Shown one piece after another: positions 8,273 to 16,726 of a DNA stretch of 37,994 bases; position 1 is the first letter of the stretch; every line of letters begins with the position of its first letter. The stretch lies in assembly GCA_001872625.1 (NCBI GenBank), contig MNXP01000045.1, positions 1 to 37,994 on the forward strand, read 5' to 3'. A program made the position numbers and the translations under genes. The notes below the pieces were generated by a model. It saw only the letters and a program-made list of their open reading frames with translations, had not been told where the DNA came from and did not search any database. This stretch comes from Bacteroidetes bacterium CG2_30_33_31. GTDB lineage: Bacteria; Bacteroidota; Bacteroidia; Bacteroidales; UBA1556.

Positions 8273-9628
8273 CTAATCAATATTTATTGGTTTTGTTACT
8301 GCTTTATTTTTCCATTTTCCCATGCGATAATAAATATAAGAAGCTATGCCACCAAAGCACCAAGCAAGAGGAATTCCCCACCAAACGCCATCAATGCCTA
8401 ATCCAAAAGACGGTCTTGAGAGTATAATTGAGAATGGTATTCTTAAAACCCATAGCGCAAAAAGTGTGATAAACATAGGAATCAAAGTGTCGCCAGCACC
8501 ACGAAGAGCTCCTTGAATGATGAACATAGAAGAAAACACAAGATAAAATGAACTTACTATCAAAAGATAATTATATCCAATTGCAATCACATTGGAATCT
8601 TTGGTGAAAAAACCCATAATTTGTTCGCCAAAGAAATATATTACAACAGAAACTGAAACTGAAATTACTGATGCGATTAATAAAGTAACTTTAAATCCTT
8701 CTCTAACTCTCTGAATTTCATTAGCTCCAACATTTTGACCAACAAAGGCAGCAAGTGCCATCGACATCGCCATGGCTGGCATTGCAGCAAATGAGTCTAA
8801 CCTGCCAGCAACAGTAAAAGCAGCTACTGTGCTTGTTCCAAAATCGTTTACTATCCTAAGAATTGCAATCATTCCAAGAGCGACAAAACTTTGTTGTAAG
8901 CCAGTGGGAAGCCCAATTTTCAAACTCTTCCAAAATATCTCCCAATCAATCACCAAAGATTTTAAAGATAAATGCACCAAAGAGTCATCCCTATTTATGA
9001 AAAATGTAGATAAAAAGAATGCTGCTGCTTGAGCTATTACTGACGCATAAGCTACTCCTTTGACTCCCCAATGAAATGTAATCACAAAAACCAAATCCAA
9101 TATCACATTTAATGTTGTAGAGAAAATCACAAAATATAATGGAGTTTTTGAATCGCCCATTCCTCTCAAGATGGCATTTGTACCATAAAATCCGAACATA
9201 AAAATTGTGCCTCCCAGATATATTTGTAGATAATCCACAGCGGGATTTATAACCTCCTTTGGGAGATGCAGGGCGATAAAAATATCACGGGCAAAGTAAA
9301 TTCCCACAACCGACATAACTATGGAAGAAGCAAAAATAAACACAAAGAAAGTGTTTATTGCCTTTACAACATTTTCATATTCTTTAGCTCCGAAATACTG
9401 AGAAACCACTACTGAAATACCTGATGAAACGCCAAATAATAAAGAAATTAATACAAACAGAACAGGAAAAGAAGCGCCAACAGCAGCAAGTGCTTCGGTA
9501 CCAATAAAATTGCCAACAACAATGCTATCTACCACATTATAAAGCTGTTGAAATACATTGGCAGCAAGCATTGGTAATGCAAAATACAATATTTGCTTGC
9601 TTACATGTCCTTGGGTAAAGTCTTTCAA
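8273..9628 (-). CDS. MATE-family multidrug/sodium antiporter
   Basis: 451 residues with about twelve hydrophobic segments, the full size of a MATE exporter. The N-terminus (ALPMLAANVFQQLYNVVDSIVVGNFIG, given in part: residues 17-43) is the conserved helix-1 region, and the matching second-half repeat GLPTGLQQSFVALGM starts near residue 238. FVGQNVGANE and QGALRGAGDT are further family signatures. MATE proteins export cationic drugs or metabolites in exchange for Na+ or H+. The gene is separated from the upstream TPR gene by 92 bases that carry a promoter-like site, so it is probably its own transcription unit. The substrate is unknown. Confidence 0.93.
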   Translation of the reverse strand: MKDFTQGHVSKQILYFALPMLAANVFQQLYNVVDSIVVGNFIGTEALAAVGASFPVLFVLISLLFGVSSGISVVVSQYFGAKEYENVVKAINTFFVFIFASSIVMSVVGIYFARDIFIALHLPKEVINPAVDYLQIYLGGTIFMFGFYGTNAILRGMGDSKTPLYFVIFSTTLNVILDLVFVITFHWGVKGVAYASVIAQAAAFFLSTFFINRDDSLVHLSLKSLVIDWEIFWKSLKIGLPTGLQQSFVALGMIAILRIVNDFGTSTVAAFTVAGRLDSFAAMPAMAMSMALAAFVGQNVGANEIQRVREGFKVTLLIASVISVSVSVVIYFFGEQIMGFFTKDSNVIAIGYNYLLIVSSFYLVFSSMFIIQGALRGAGDTLIPMFITLFALWVLRIPFSIILSRPSFGLGIDGVWWGIPLAWCFGGIASYIYYRMGKWKNKAVTKPINID

Positions 9629-9648
9629 TATTATAAATTTATGAGCGG

Positions 9649-9656
9649 CAAATGTA
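9649..9656 (-). promoter_or_regulatory. Candidate -7 element for the MATE gene
   Basis: On the minus strand this reads TACATTTG, an exact TAnnTTTG match, 20 bases upstream of the MATE start. A TTTG (9672-9675 on the plus strand as CAAA) lies 15 bases further up, slightly closer than usual for a -33 element. The short leader and exact -7 make it plausible. Confidence 0.35.
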
Positions 9657-9720
9657 GCTAATTTGCATGGCCAAAAATGTAAATTATGATACTAAATTGT
9701 CTTAAAAAATGACAAGAAAA

Positions 9721-10440
9721 TTAATCTTTACACCATTCCAAAATCAAGTCCTCGACTTTCGAAATACCCATAGATTTGGCTTTTTGTAAGTCAATGCAGG
9801 CATTTTTAATATCATTTTGATTTTTGTATATTTTTGCTCTGATAAAAAATAAATCTCCATCATTTGGATTATTTTCAATGGCAACATTAATACTTATTAA
9901 TGCCTGCAAATTATCATTTTCGAGAAGATATATTTCAGATAATGAAGTCAATGCTTTCGCATTATTTGGAAAATATTTCAACAGAATAAGAAAATCGCTT
10001 TTAGCTTTTTCAAAATCATTTATAAGCATATATGTCTCAGCGCGGTGTTGATAGGCAAAGGGATAATCTTTGCGAATTTCTATGCATTTTGTAAAGTCGG
10101 CAATTGCTTCAGTATATTTATTTTGCTTTCTAAATATAAGTCCTCGGCTAATATAAGCTGCTGTATTATTGGAATTTATCTTTATAATTTTAGTATAATC
10201 CTGAACTGCTCTTTTGAAGTTATTGAGCATTTCATAGCATAAAGCACGCTGTGAGTATGCCTCCACGTAATTTTTATCTTTTTTGATTGCCTTTGAAAAA
10301 TCTATAACAGCTTCTGAATATCTATGAGTTTCCAACTTCATATTACCAGCTACATAGAATTCTTTAGCCGACTGTCCAAAAGCAAATTGAGCCAAGCACA
10401 GAATGATAAAAATAAATGAAAATGATTTCTTGTTTTGCAA
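9721..10440 (-). CDS. Secreted TPR-repeat protein
   Basis: 239 residues. An N-terminal signal peptide (basic MQNKK, a hydrophobic core, ending at AFGQ near residue 23) is followed by about six tetratricopeptide repeats up to the C-terminus. The repeats show the W/Y-G-A-Y-A-P pattern (YSEAVIDFSKAIKKDKNYVEAYSQRA is one unit, residues 41-66). It carries no enzyme motif. TPR proteins are protein-binding scaffolds, and this one would act in the periplasm. It is the last gene of the five-gene minus-strand operon, 13 bases after the TPR membrane-protein gene, which suggests a binding partner in the same envelope pathway. Confidence 0.85.
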   Translation of the reverse strand: MQNKKSFSFIFIILCLAQFAFGQSAKEFYVAGNMKLETHRYSEAVIDFSKAIKKDKNYVEAYSQRALCYEMLNNFKRAVQDYTKIIKINSNNTAAYISRGLIFRKQNKYTEAIADFTKCIEIRKDYPFAYQHRAETYMLINDFEKAKSDFLILLKYFPNNAKALTSLSEIYLLENDNLQALISINVAIENNPNDGDLFFIRAKIYKNQNDIKNACIDLQKAKSMGISKVEDLILEWCKD

Positions 10441-10453
10441 AGTTCACAGTATT

Positions 10454-12133
10454 TTATGATTTTTTTGATGACTTTTGTTTGTGCCAAAAAGTATAAATCA
10501 GACTTACAAACAGAGCAAAAATAATTGAAATAAGAAAAATTTCCTTCTTTTTTTCTTTGTCCATATTTGAATCAACTTTAATCATAGTTTTAGAAATATT
10601 TATTGGTTTTTCATTCTTAACATAAGATAAACTGTCAATAATTTTCGAGAGATGAGAAATTGAGTTCGATAGAAATAATTCTATTTTATATTTTGCATTC
10701 TCTTTAATACCAATAGTTTGAAAATTAATAATATTGTCTGAATTTAATTTTTGCTTGTGAATTTCAATCAGTCCACTCCTATCCAAAATTTCAGCTTTTA
10801 AGGTTTCAATTTCAGCTTGAAGATTTTTAATTCTTATATTTTGAAAATCTGTTAATTCTTTACTTGACTTTTTTGAGACTTCAAATTTGATATTATTTTC
10901 AAATTCATCAAAATATTTTCTACCTTTTTCGAGTTCAGACTGTTGAGAGTTAAATTTTAGAAAAATGGAGTCGCTCAATTTCTCGGAGAGTTTTAAAAAT
11001 GCAGCAGCTTTATGCCATTTTTTTTGATGAGTTGCAATTTCTTGAGCAAGATAAATCGTTGTCAATTGGTTTTGAAGGCTTAATGTTTGTAATTTTAGCA
11101 GAAGTGCCGAATTCAAATCATAAGCTTTTGAAATATTTTCTCTTGAAATATAAAAGTCAGTTATTTTATTGATTATCTGAGCTTTTGTATCTTCATCATC
11201 ATCAATAATCAAAGCATTGTTTAGATAAATCAATTCTTCATCTGGCTTATTTTCTTTAGCAGCAATCTCATAAAGCATCAGAAACGCCTTAGTTTTTTCC
11301 TTTTTATCTTTTGAATTATCAATAACAATCTGGAGATTAGCTTTAGCATACTCATTATTTCCGTTTCTAAAATAATCGATTCCCATGGAGTTCATAGCGG
11401 AATAATATGCTTCTGTTTTGCTCAGTTGAGATAATAATTTCACCAATTCCATATCATATTGCACAGCAGAACCGTAGTTGCCAACTTTTCGGTAAGCATT
11501 ACAAATCGCTTGATTAGCGTCAATCTGAGCATCCCAATTTTGATAAATTATAGCGTATTTTCGGTAAAGTTGAAAATAATATATTGCATCATCATTTCTA
11601 TTAAGATGGCTTGCAGACTGAGCATAATTGGCATAAAGTCGTGTCAAATCAAAATTAAAACTTACAGCAGTGTATAGTGAATCGGCATTTTTTAGCAAAT
11701 CATAAGCTCTTTGCCAGAGGTGATTTTTTACCAAAATTTCACCCATTTCAAGCTGAGATTGGGCAATATTTTGAAAGTCATCAATATCAGAAAAAAGATT
11801 CTCTGCTTCATTAAAAAAGTCAAAAGCCTTTACTTCATTTTTGTAAGCATTTTGCACATACCCCAGAAAAAGGTTGGCTTTTGCAGCGTAATATCGAGAG
11901 CCAACATTTGTGGCATGTATAAGCAAAAGTGTTGCTGTGGAATCGCATTTTCTCAATCTATTTCCCATAAGAAAGGATTCGGTATTCTTTAGCAGAATAG
12001 CTAAATCGTTTTCAATATTCGACTTTGTAAAGGTTTTGATTTGAGGAAAGTTGTTTTGTGAAAATATTGAGTTATTTACAAAAAGCGCCAGCCACAGGAT
12101 CAGAAATTTTATGATTGAAGAGGAATTGTTCAT
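10454..12133 (-). CDS. TPR and coiled-coil membrane protein without an output domain
   Basis: 559 residues. A signal peptide (hydrophobic residues 8-24, ending IFSQ) precedes several degenerate TPR units (about residues 35-370). A long coiled coil follows (about 385-465, rich in E/K/Q with leucine spacing), and near the C-terminus there is one membrane helix (EIFLISIIFALFVSLIYTFW, about 530-549) followed by a ten-residue basic tail. In Bacteroidota this TPR-coiled coil-TM layout usually continues into a histidine kinase, SpoIIE phosphatase or LuxR domain. Here the protein simply stops after the helix, with a clean stop and an intact next gene. It is therefore likely a periplasmic sensor or scaffold that signals through another protein of the operon. 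Confidence 0.8.
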   Translation of the reverse strand: MNNSSSIIKFLILWLALFVNNSIFSQNNFPQIKTFTKSNIENDLAILLKNTESFLMGNRLRKCDSTATLLLIHATNVGSRYYAAKANLFLGYVQNAYKNEVKAFDFFNEAENLFSDIDDFQNIAQSQLEMGEILVKNHLWQRAYDLLKNADSLYTAVSFNFDLTRLYANYAQSASHLNRNDDAIYYFQLYRKYAIIYQNWDAQIDANQAICNAYRKVGNYGSAVQYDMELVKLLSQLSKTEAYYSAMNSMGIDYFRNGNNEYAKANLQIVIDNSKDKKEKTKAFLMLYEIAAKENKPDEELIYLNNALIIDDDEDTKAQIINKITDFYISRENISKAYDLNSALLLKLQTLSLQNQLTTIYLAQEIATHQKKWHKAAAFLKLSEKLSDSIFLKFNSQQSELEKGRKYFDEFENNIKFEVSKKSSKELTDFQNIRIKNLQAEIETLKAEILDRSGLIEIHKQKLNSDNIINFQTIGIKENAKYKIELFLSNSISHLSKIIDSLSYVKNEKPINISKTMIKVDSNMDKEKKKEIFLISIIFALFVSLIYTFWHKQKSSKKS

Positions 12134-12144
12134 AAGAATAATAT

Positions 12145-12660
12145 TTATTTGACAACTACACCAACAGATAACAACCTTGTACTAATTTCTATCTTTTGTT
12201 TTTCAATGGTAGTGAGGTTTATTTTAAATTTCAACGAGGAATTCTCTTCAAAGAAGCTTATTGATGCTCCTTTGAAAATAAAAATGTCATCCTCAGTTAC
12301 AATTAAAATGCTCATATTTTTTGTGAGTGAAATAATGTATTGCAATTTGCTATTTTGGCTTTTCGGAACGTATAACAAAGAATATTTTTCAATATTTTCG
12401 TATGAACTAACCTTATTGAGAATTACTGGCTTTCCATTTATTTTTTTATCTTTTGTAATGGTTTTTAACTGTGGAATCACTGGCGAATTTCCCACTACTC
12501 CAATGGTAAAGGCTTCTGGCGGCTTGGACCAGTTAGCATATTTAATAAATTTCACTAAAAATAATGAGCGATAAAAATCAACACCATTTTGTGCAAATAT
12601 CACTTTATTGAGTCCTAAAAACAAAAAAAGCAGAAAAAATATTTTATATCTAAATTTCAT
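12145..12660 (-). CDS. YfiR-family periplasmic protein (DUF4154)
   Basis: 171 residues with a signal peptide ending at IFAQ (residue 24). The mature part follows the YfiR pattern: LFLVKFIKYANWSKPPEAFTIGVVG, then KINGKPVIL, SLLYVPKSQ, SILIVTEDD, GASISFFEENSSLKFKINL and a final LLSVGVVVK. In Pseudomonas YfiR is the periplasmic repressor of the HAMP-containing diguanylate cyclase YfiN and is titrated by the outer-membrane protein YfiB. Here its operon neighbours are an outer-membrane barrel and a HAMP-SpoIIE phosphatase, which suggests an equivalent circuit with another output. The cysteines of Pseudomonas YfiR are absent; the mature protein has no cysteine. Confidence 0.85.
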   Translation of the reverse strand: MKFRYKIFFLLFLFLGLNKVIFAQNGVDFYRSLFLVKFIKYANWSKPPEAFTIGVVGNSPVIPQLKTITKDKKINGKPVILNKVSSYENIEKYSLLYVPKSQNSKLQYIISLTKNMSILIVTEDDIFIFKGASISFFEENSSLKFKINLTTIEKQKIEISTRLLSVGVVVK

Positions 12661-12668
12661 AGGTCTTA

Positions 12669-13787
12669 TTAAAATCCCACTGCAATTTGCATTGAAAACA
12701 CATTATCTTTATTGTCGATTCCTTTATTTTTAATTATTTCATAATTAATTTTAAATACACAATTATCATAGAAATAGTAATTTACACCAAAAGTATATCT
12801 ATCTCTATCGCCAGCTGGAGCACCATCGAGACGAATTTGGTCGTAACGAAACACCGGTTCAAAATTCTTGTAGTTATATGCTATTTGCCCATAAAAACCA
12901 TATTTATTCAAGGTCAATTTAGAGTCATTTAAGCTAAAATTTGGATAATACTCTTGTTGAGCATTATGATATTCGCCATAGAAGCTAAATTTATTATTAT
13001 CAAAAGAAAATGATGTTCCAAGTATAGTTAAATCTAAGGTTGTAGAAGAATCGTAATCACCATAATAATAATTGAATTGAAAATTAGAGTATTTCCCAAT
13101 TCGAGTTCCTATATTTCCTCCAACAGCTGGTTGCTTGGCTGCATCTACCACATTACCTCTCATATACCTAATAGCACCGGCACTAGGTCCTTTAAGCCCA
13201 TTCACAATATATAATGAATAATAAGGTTTGAAAATACTGCTATCATTTTTAGCATTAAGTTTACCCCTAAGTTGAATGCCAACTTCTCCCCACGAAACGG
13301 GAATTATTTCTTCATTTACATAAGTTCTATTCACACCTTTAGCCATATATTCAGGATAGAGGTATTCATTGTATTCTCCAGCAGGTACCAGAAATTTTCC
13401 AGTTCTTAAAATAAATAAGTCGTTAAATTTGTAATCAATTATAGCATATCTATCATTTAATTGACTCCCACCGTGCTCATATTCCATCTGTATTTCGGCA
13501 AAGATATGCTTTGAAATTTCGGCACTTGCCAGCAAGTTAAAATAGTGATTGTCTAAGGACATTTTTCCATTTTGATAATAAAGAAATTCGTTGGTAGCGT
13601 AGCCGTTTAGACTTACAAATGATGTTAGATGAGACAAACTTCTACCAAAAGAGCCTACACCACCTTGATGATTTTCTGGCGATACCGAAATATCTGTTGC
13701 GAACTCTTCTTTAAAAGTTGAGTCCACTTGTGCATAAATAACTGTAGTGCAAAAAAACATTAATACAATCGCTATAAATTTTTTCAT
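12669..13787 (-). CDS. Outer-membrane beta-barrel, porin-like (OprO/P-type fold)
   Basis: 372 residues with a signal peptide (MKKFIAIVLMFFCTTVIYAQ). The rest alternates polar and aromatic residues in strands typical of porins, and it ends in a phenylalanine after MQIAVGF, the usual outer-membrane barrel C-terminus. IDYKFNDLFILRTGKFLVPAGEYNEY and the later VSWGEVGIQLRG resemble the barrel region of phosphate-selective porin-like proteins of Bacteroidota. I cannot say what passes through it. It lies 12 bases downstream of the phosphatase gene and 8 bases upstream of the YfiR gene, so it is a good candidate for the outer-membrane partner of that system. Confidence 0.8.
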   Translation of the reverse strand: MKKFIAIVLMFFCTTVIYAQVDSTFKEEFATDISVSPENHQGGVGSFGRSLSHLTSFVSLNGYATNEFLYYQNGKMSLDNHYFNLLASAEISKHIFAEIQMEYEHGGSQLNDRYAIIDYKFNDLFILRTGKFLVPAGEYNEYLYPEYMAKGVNRTYVNEEIIPVSWGEVGIQLRGKLNAKNDSSIFKPYYSLYIVNGLKGPSAGAIRYMRGNVVDAAKQPAVGGNIGTRIGKYSNFQFNYYYGDYDSSTTLDLTILGTSFSFDNNKFSFYGEYHNAQQEYYPNFSLNDSKLTLNKYGFYGQIAYNYKNFEPVFRYDQIRLDGAPAGDRDRYTFGVNYYFYDNCVFKINYEIIKNKGIDNKDNVFSMQIAVGF

Positions 13788-13799
13788 GCTGATAATAAA

Positions 13800-15578
13800 T
13801 TAATTATTTGTATTCAAATTAAATCCTATAAGAAGTATATCATCCACCTGATGAGTTGGTTTCAACCATTTTTGCATGGTTTGTTCATATATTTGTTTCT
13901 GCTCCGCCATTGATAAATTACTATTATCTATAAACATTTGTTTCATGTTTTTGATCATAAATTTTCTATCTTTTTCGCCGCCGAATTGGTCCTGATAGCC
14001 ATCAGAAAAAATATAAAATGACATAGGACTTTCTATTTTGATAGTATGTTTTGAAAATTTTTCTTGATAATTATAAATTCCTCCAATGCCCTTTTTATCA
14101 CCTTTTATGGCATACAAATCATCATTGCAAATATATATTAAAGGATTATGCGCGCCGGAAAATTCCAAAGTATTATTATTTTTATCAATAACACATAAGG
14201 CAACGTCCATTCCGTCATTATTTTCTGTTTCTGATTGCCTCAACGAAATTTGAATCCTCTTGTGCATCTCTTCTAAAATCAAGTTAGATTCTGTAATTTT
14301 ACTTTCATTTACTATGGAGGAAAGAATATTCATGCCTATTAAACTCATAAAAGCGCCAGGTACTCCATGTCCGGTGCAGTCGATGGCAGCAATAATAATT
14401 TTATCGCCTAACTTGCTATACCAATAAAAATCGCCACTGACAATATCTTTTGGCTTAAAAAGGATAAATGAGTTTTGCAATTCTGACTGTATTGTATGAA
14501 TATTTGGAAGACTTGCTCTCTGTATTCTTTTGGCATAATTTATACTTGCCGTGATATCTTTGTTTCTTTCTTCAATAATTTCTTTTTGTTGGGATATTTC
14601 CAAGGTGCGTACTCGAACTTTCTCTTCCATTTCTTCCGAATAAGCTTTAAGATTATTTCTCATTTCGAGTATTGCCGAGCCGAGAATATCATGTTCACTC
14701 AAAGGCTGAACTTTGATATTAAAATCTCCTCTTCCAATTTTATAGGCGGCAGTAGCCGTTTTATTAAAATTGTCGGATAGTTTGTGAAGAGCATCTACCA
14801 TCTGGGAAATAACATCATCGGTATGTTTTACTTTTTCAGTTATTATTTCTCCATTGCTCAATCTAAGCAATATATTACGAACTTGGATAATTGGACTTGT
14901 AATTTTTCTTTGTAGATAAACTACTGACAAAAAGATAATTACAAACATACCAAAACCAAAAAACACTGAAGTTATTTCCAACTTTTTGAAAGAATAAAGC
15001 ATCTTTTCTCTTATATTATCGTTTCCTTTTTTGGTGCGCAAAATAAAATGATTGAGTAGATTTTTGATTTCAGCGCTTTGCGGAATAACCCGTGATTCAA
15101 TTATTTCTTCTCCTCCAAAGAGTTTTTCAGCATTTTCGTAATCGGCAAAAGTTATCAATGTTTTGATAAGTTCTGATTCCTCTGCCAGCAAATTATCCAT
15201 CTTATTAAAAATAAGTTTTAGAGTGTCTCTTTCCTCAATACGCCCTGCAGCTATGTATGAGGCAAGAATTTCTTGCTTTATTCTTGGGTAATCTTCATTA
15301 ATGAGTTTTTTTAATTCTTCTTTATCTTCTGTATTATATTGCAGATATACCCAATTGGTGCTAAGCATTTTAGAATTTAATACAATTTGTTCAAATTCGC
15401 CAAGTTTGTCCATAAATGGATATATGTCGTTGCTAATGTGCCGATTAATTTTTGAATTTTCATTTATAGTAATTGAGCTGAAAATTGCTGAAAATAAGGT
15501 TATTGATAAAACCACAAAAAAGCCTATTACCAATTTTTTAAAACCAATCTTGCGGTTATTCTTCATATTTCCAATCAT
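13800..15578 (-). CDS. Membrane sensor with tandem HAMP and SpoIIE/PP2C phosphatase domain
   Basis: 592 residues, possibly 588 if the second ATG (residue 5) is used. Order: TM1 (about 14-36), periplasmic helical sensor region like a four-helix bundle (37-198), TM2 (199-221), a first HAMP starting at KITSPIIQVRNIL, and a second HAMP-like unit at IGRGDFNIKVQPLSEHD. A coiled coil with KRIQRASLP then leads to the SpoIIE domain (350-590). Metal-binding aspartates are visible in VSGDFYW, DCTGHGVPGAFMS, FSDGYQDQFGG and QVDDILLIGF. It should dephosphorylate a serine/threonine-phosphorylated regulator in the cytoplasm, under control of periplasmic signals. It is the first gene of the operon with the barrel and YfiR. 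No partner anti-sigma factor or kinase is seen in this window. Confidence 0.88.
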   Translation of the reverse strand: MIGNMKNNRKIGFKKLVIGFFVVLSITLFSAIFSSITINENSKINRHISNDIYPFMDKLGEFEQIVLNSKMLSTNWVYLQYNTEDKEELKKLINEDYPRIKQEILASYIAAGRIEERDTLKLIFNKMDNLLAEESELIKTLITFADYENAEKLFGGEEIIESRVIPQSAEIKNLLNHFILRTKKGNDNIREKMLYSFKKLEITSVFFGFGMFVIIFLSVVYLQRKITSPIIQVRNILLRLSNGEIITEKVKHTDDVISQMVDALHKLSDNFNKTATAAYKIGRGDFNIKVQPLSEHDILGSAILEMRNNLKAYSEEMEEKVRVRTLEISQQKEIIEERNKDITASINYAKRIQRASLPNIHTIQSELQNSFILFKPKDIVSGDFYWYSKLGDKIIIAAIDCTGHGVPGAFMSLIGMNILSSIVNESKITESNLILEEMHKRIQISLRQSETENNDGMDVALCVIDKNNNTLEFSGAHNPLIYICNDDLYAIKGDKKGIGGIYNYQEKFSKHTIKIESPMSFYIFSDGYQDQFGGEKDRKFMIKNMKQMFIDNSNLSMAEQKQIYEQTMQKWLKPTHQVDDILLIGFNLNTNN

Positions 15579-15610
15579 TTCACATTGACAAATGCAACTG
15601 CTCCAAAAAC

Positions 15611-15618
15611 CAAAAATA
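15611..15618 (-). promoter_or_regulatory. Candidate -7 element for the phosphatase/YfiR operon
   Basis: The minus strand reads TATTTTTG, an exact TAnnTTTG match, 33 bases upstream of the first start codon of the operon. No convincing TTTG -33 element is at the right distance, so this is tentative. Confidence 0.28.
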
Positions 15619-15720
15619 TAAAATTAAAGTTTAGCTGGAACATTTTACCCATTATTAATTAGTGATAATATATTCACTGACGATAAAAGAATCAATAAAA
15701 TTCTAGAATAAAACCATTTT

Positions 15721-15784
15721 AAAAAAAATCCTTCAGTGTTTTCAATTTGAATTTTGAAAATTCAAATTGAAAACATTGAAGGAT
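15721..15784 (-). terminator. Strong intrinsic terminator of the cytochrome gene
   Basis: A 27-base inverted repeat (15728-15754 with 15758-15784) has only one non-Watson-Crick position (15736 with 15776) and a three-base loop. In minus-strand RNA the stem is followed directly by eight U (complement of the A-run 15721-15728). It lies about 45 bases after the stop of the cytochrome gene and before the promoter region of the phosphatase operon, which it insulates. Confidence 0.85.
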
Positions 15785-15829
15785 TAAAATTAATTAGCTA
15801 AAATATTATGATTAGCTAATAAAATCTTT

Positions 15830-16156
15830 TTAATTATTTAACGCACCAGCGTCAATCCAGCAAATGATAGCATTTTTTTGAGCATCGGTCAAAGTGCTAT
15901 TTTGCGGCATACTTCCGTCCAAAACTTTGCTTCTAATATCGCTTTTGTCAGCAGAAACACCAGAGTAATTGTCGTATTTGCCTGAGTGACAGCCTGCACA
16001 AGCAGATTGAAAAACCGGCGCTGCATCAGCAGAATAAGTCTTAGTGGCACCCGAACATGAAGGAGTGTAATTGCTGGATGTTTTTTTACAACTTGAAAAA
16101 TTCACTAACACCATGACAAGTGTTAATGAAGCTACATACAAAAGATTCTTTTTCAT
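15830..16156 (-). CDS. Small cytochrome c-type lipoprotein
   Basis: 108 residues. The signal peptide ends in the lipobox-like NFSSC, so C23 is probably lipidated and the protein anchored in a membrane facing the periplasm or outside. Haem c would bind at C53-A-G-C56-H57 (CAGCH), and M83 in DGSMPQ is the likely sixth ligand. AVICW-type residues (AIICWIDAGA) at the end match the last helix of small class I cytochromes. This form (Y-x-x-DAAPVFQSACAGCHSG) is typical of lone cytochrome lipoproteins of Bacteroidota. It is monocistronic: a terminator follows and no redox partner gene is adjacent. Its electron partners are unknown. Confidence 0.88.
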   Translation of the reverse strand: MKKNLLYVASLTLVMVLVNFSSCKKTSSNYTPSCSGATKTYSADAAPVFQSACAGCHSGKYDNYSGVSADKSDIRSKVLDGSMPQNSTLTDAQKNAIICWIDAGALNN

Positions 16157-16184
16157 AATCTCAAAAATAATTTATTTATGTTGG

Positions 16185-16192
16185 CAAAATTA
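16185..16192 (-). promoter_or_regulatory. Candidate -7 element for the cytochrome gene
   Basis: The minus strand reads TAATTTTG, an exact TAnnTTTG match, 28 bases upstream of the start codon. A -33 TTTG is not evident. The short distance to a monocistronic gene supports it. Confidence 0.33.
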
Positions 16193-16655
16193 ATTAAATA
16201 TTTAAGTATTGGCATACCGAGATTTAAAATATATATTCTAAAATTAGGCTAAATAATAATCGCAAAATTATTTCGAATTTTTCTTAAGAGGGGTTCTAAA
16301 AATTGAATTTTTCAAGGCTTGCTATTAAGTCAACGCTGGAGTTTACTACTGTAAATGAGGATGTTGACGAAGAAGCGAAATACAGAAAAAACTCCCGATG
16401 GATATCGTATTAGGAACTCCGGTTAATTTTATAAATAAAAAGCAACAACATTAACTGAAATTCGATTCAAATTAATATCAAAATTACTTTTTGCTAATTG
16501 AATTCGTTCTCTTCTGGAATTAGAATATAGTATAAATTAAATAATTCTACAATTCAGATTGCTTTTAAATCCATAAATTAATTTGAAAAATTTAGAAGTC
16601 TTTTGTAATTAAGTTTCGTGGCAAGTAATTAATATAAAACATAAAATTATTTAAA

Positions 16656-16683
16656 TTGATAGAATTGATAATTGATAACTTTG
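16656..16683 (+). promoter_or_regulatory. Promoter candidate for the ZIP transporter
   Basis: TAACTTTG (16676-16683) matches the Bacteroidota -7 consensus exactly. TTG (16656-16658) lies 17 bases upstream as a -33 element. Transcription would start near 16690, giving a leader of about 37 bases before the ATG at 16727. This is the best-formed promoter in the window. Confidence 0.5.
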
Positions 16684-16726
16684 TCGAGCAATTTATTATA
16701 AAATTTAACACCTTAAATTTAATAGA

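Larger units (their letters stand above)
16157..16726. other. Long divergent intergenic region with a possible element remnant
   Basis: 570 bases between the cytochrome (-) and ZIP (+) genes. Both ends carry promoter-like sites (16185-16192 minus, 16656-16683 plus). The middle, about 16270-16430, is less AT-rich than its surroundings and holds a 36-codon reading frame (16303-16413, TTG start) whose product is not recognisable. It also has TCCCGATGGATATCG (16393-16407), which resembles the perfect palindrome found at 37709-37726. It may be a relic of a mobile or repeated element. The rest shows no gene. Confidence 0.4.

Noticed and set aside
8224..8427. 67-codon plus-strand frame
   Set aside because: Overlaps the end of the MATE gene on the other strand and shows no conserved pattern.
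12149..12574. 141-codon frame on the plus strand
   Set aside because: Fully antisense to the YfiR gene, which has a signal peptide and family pattern; the shadow frame has neither.
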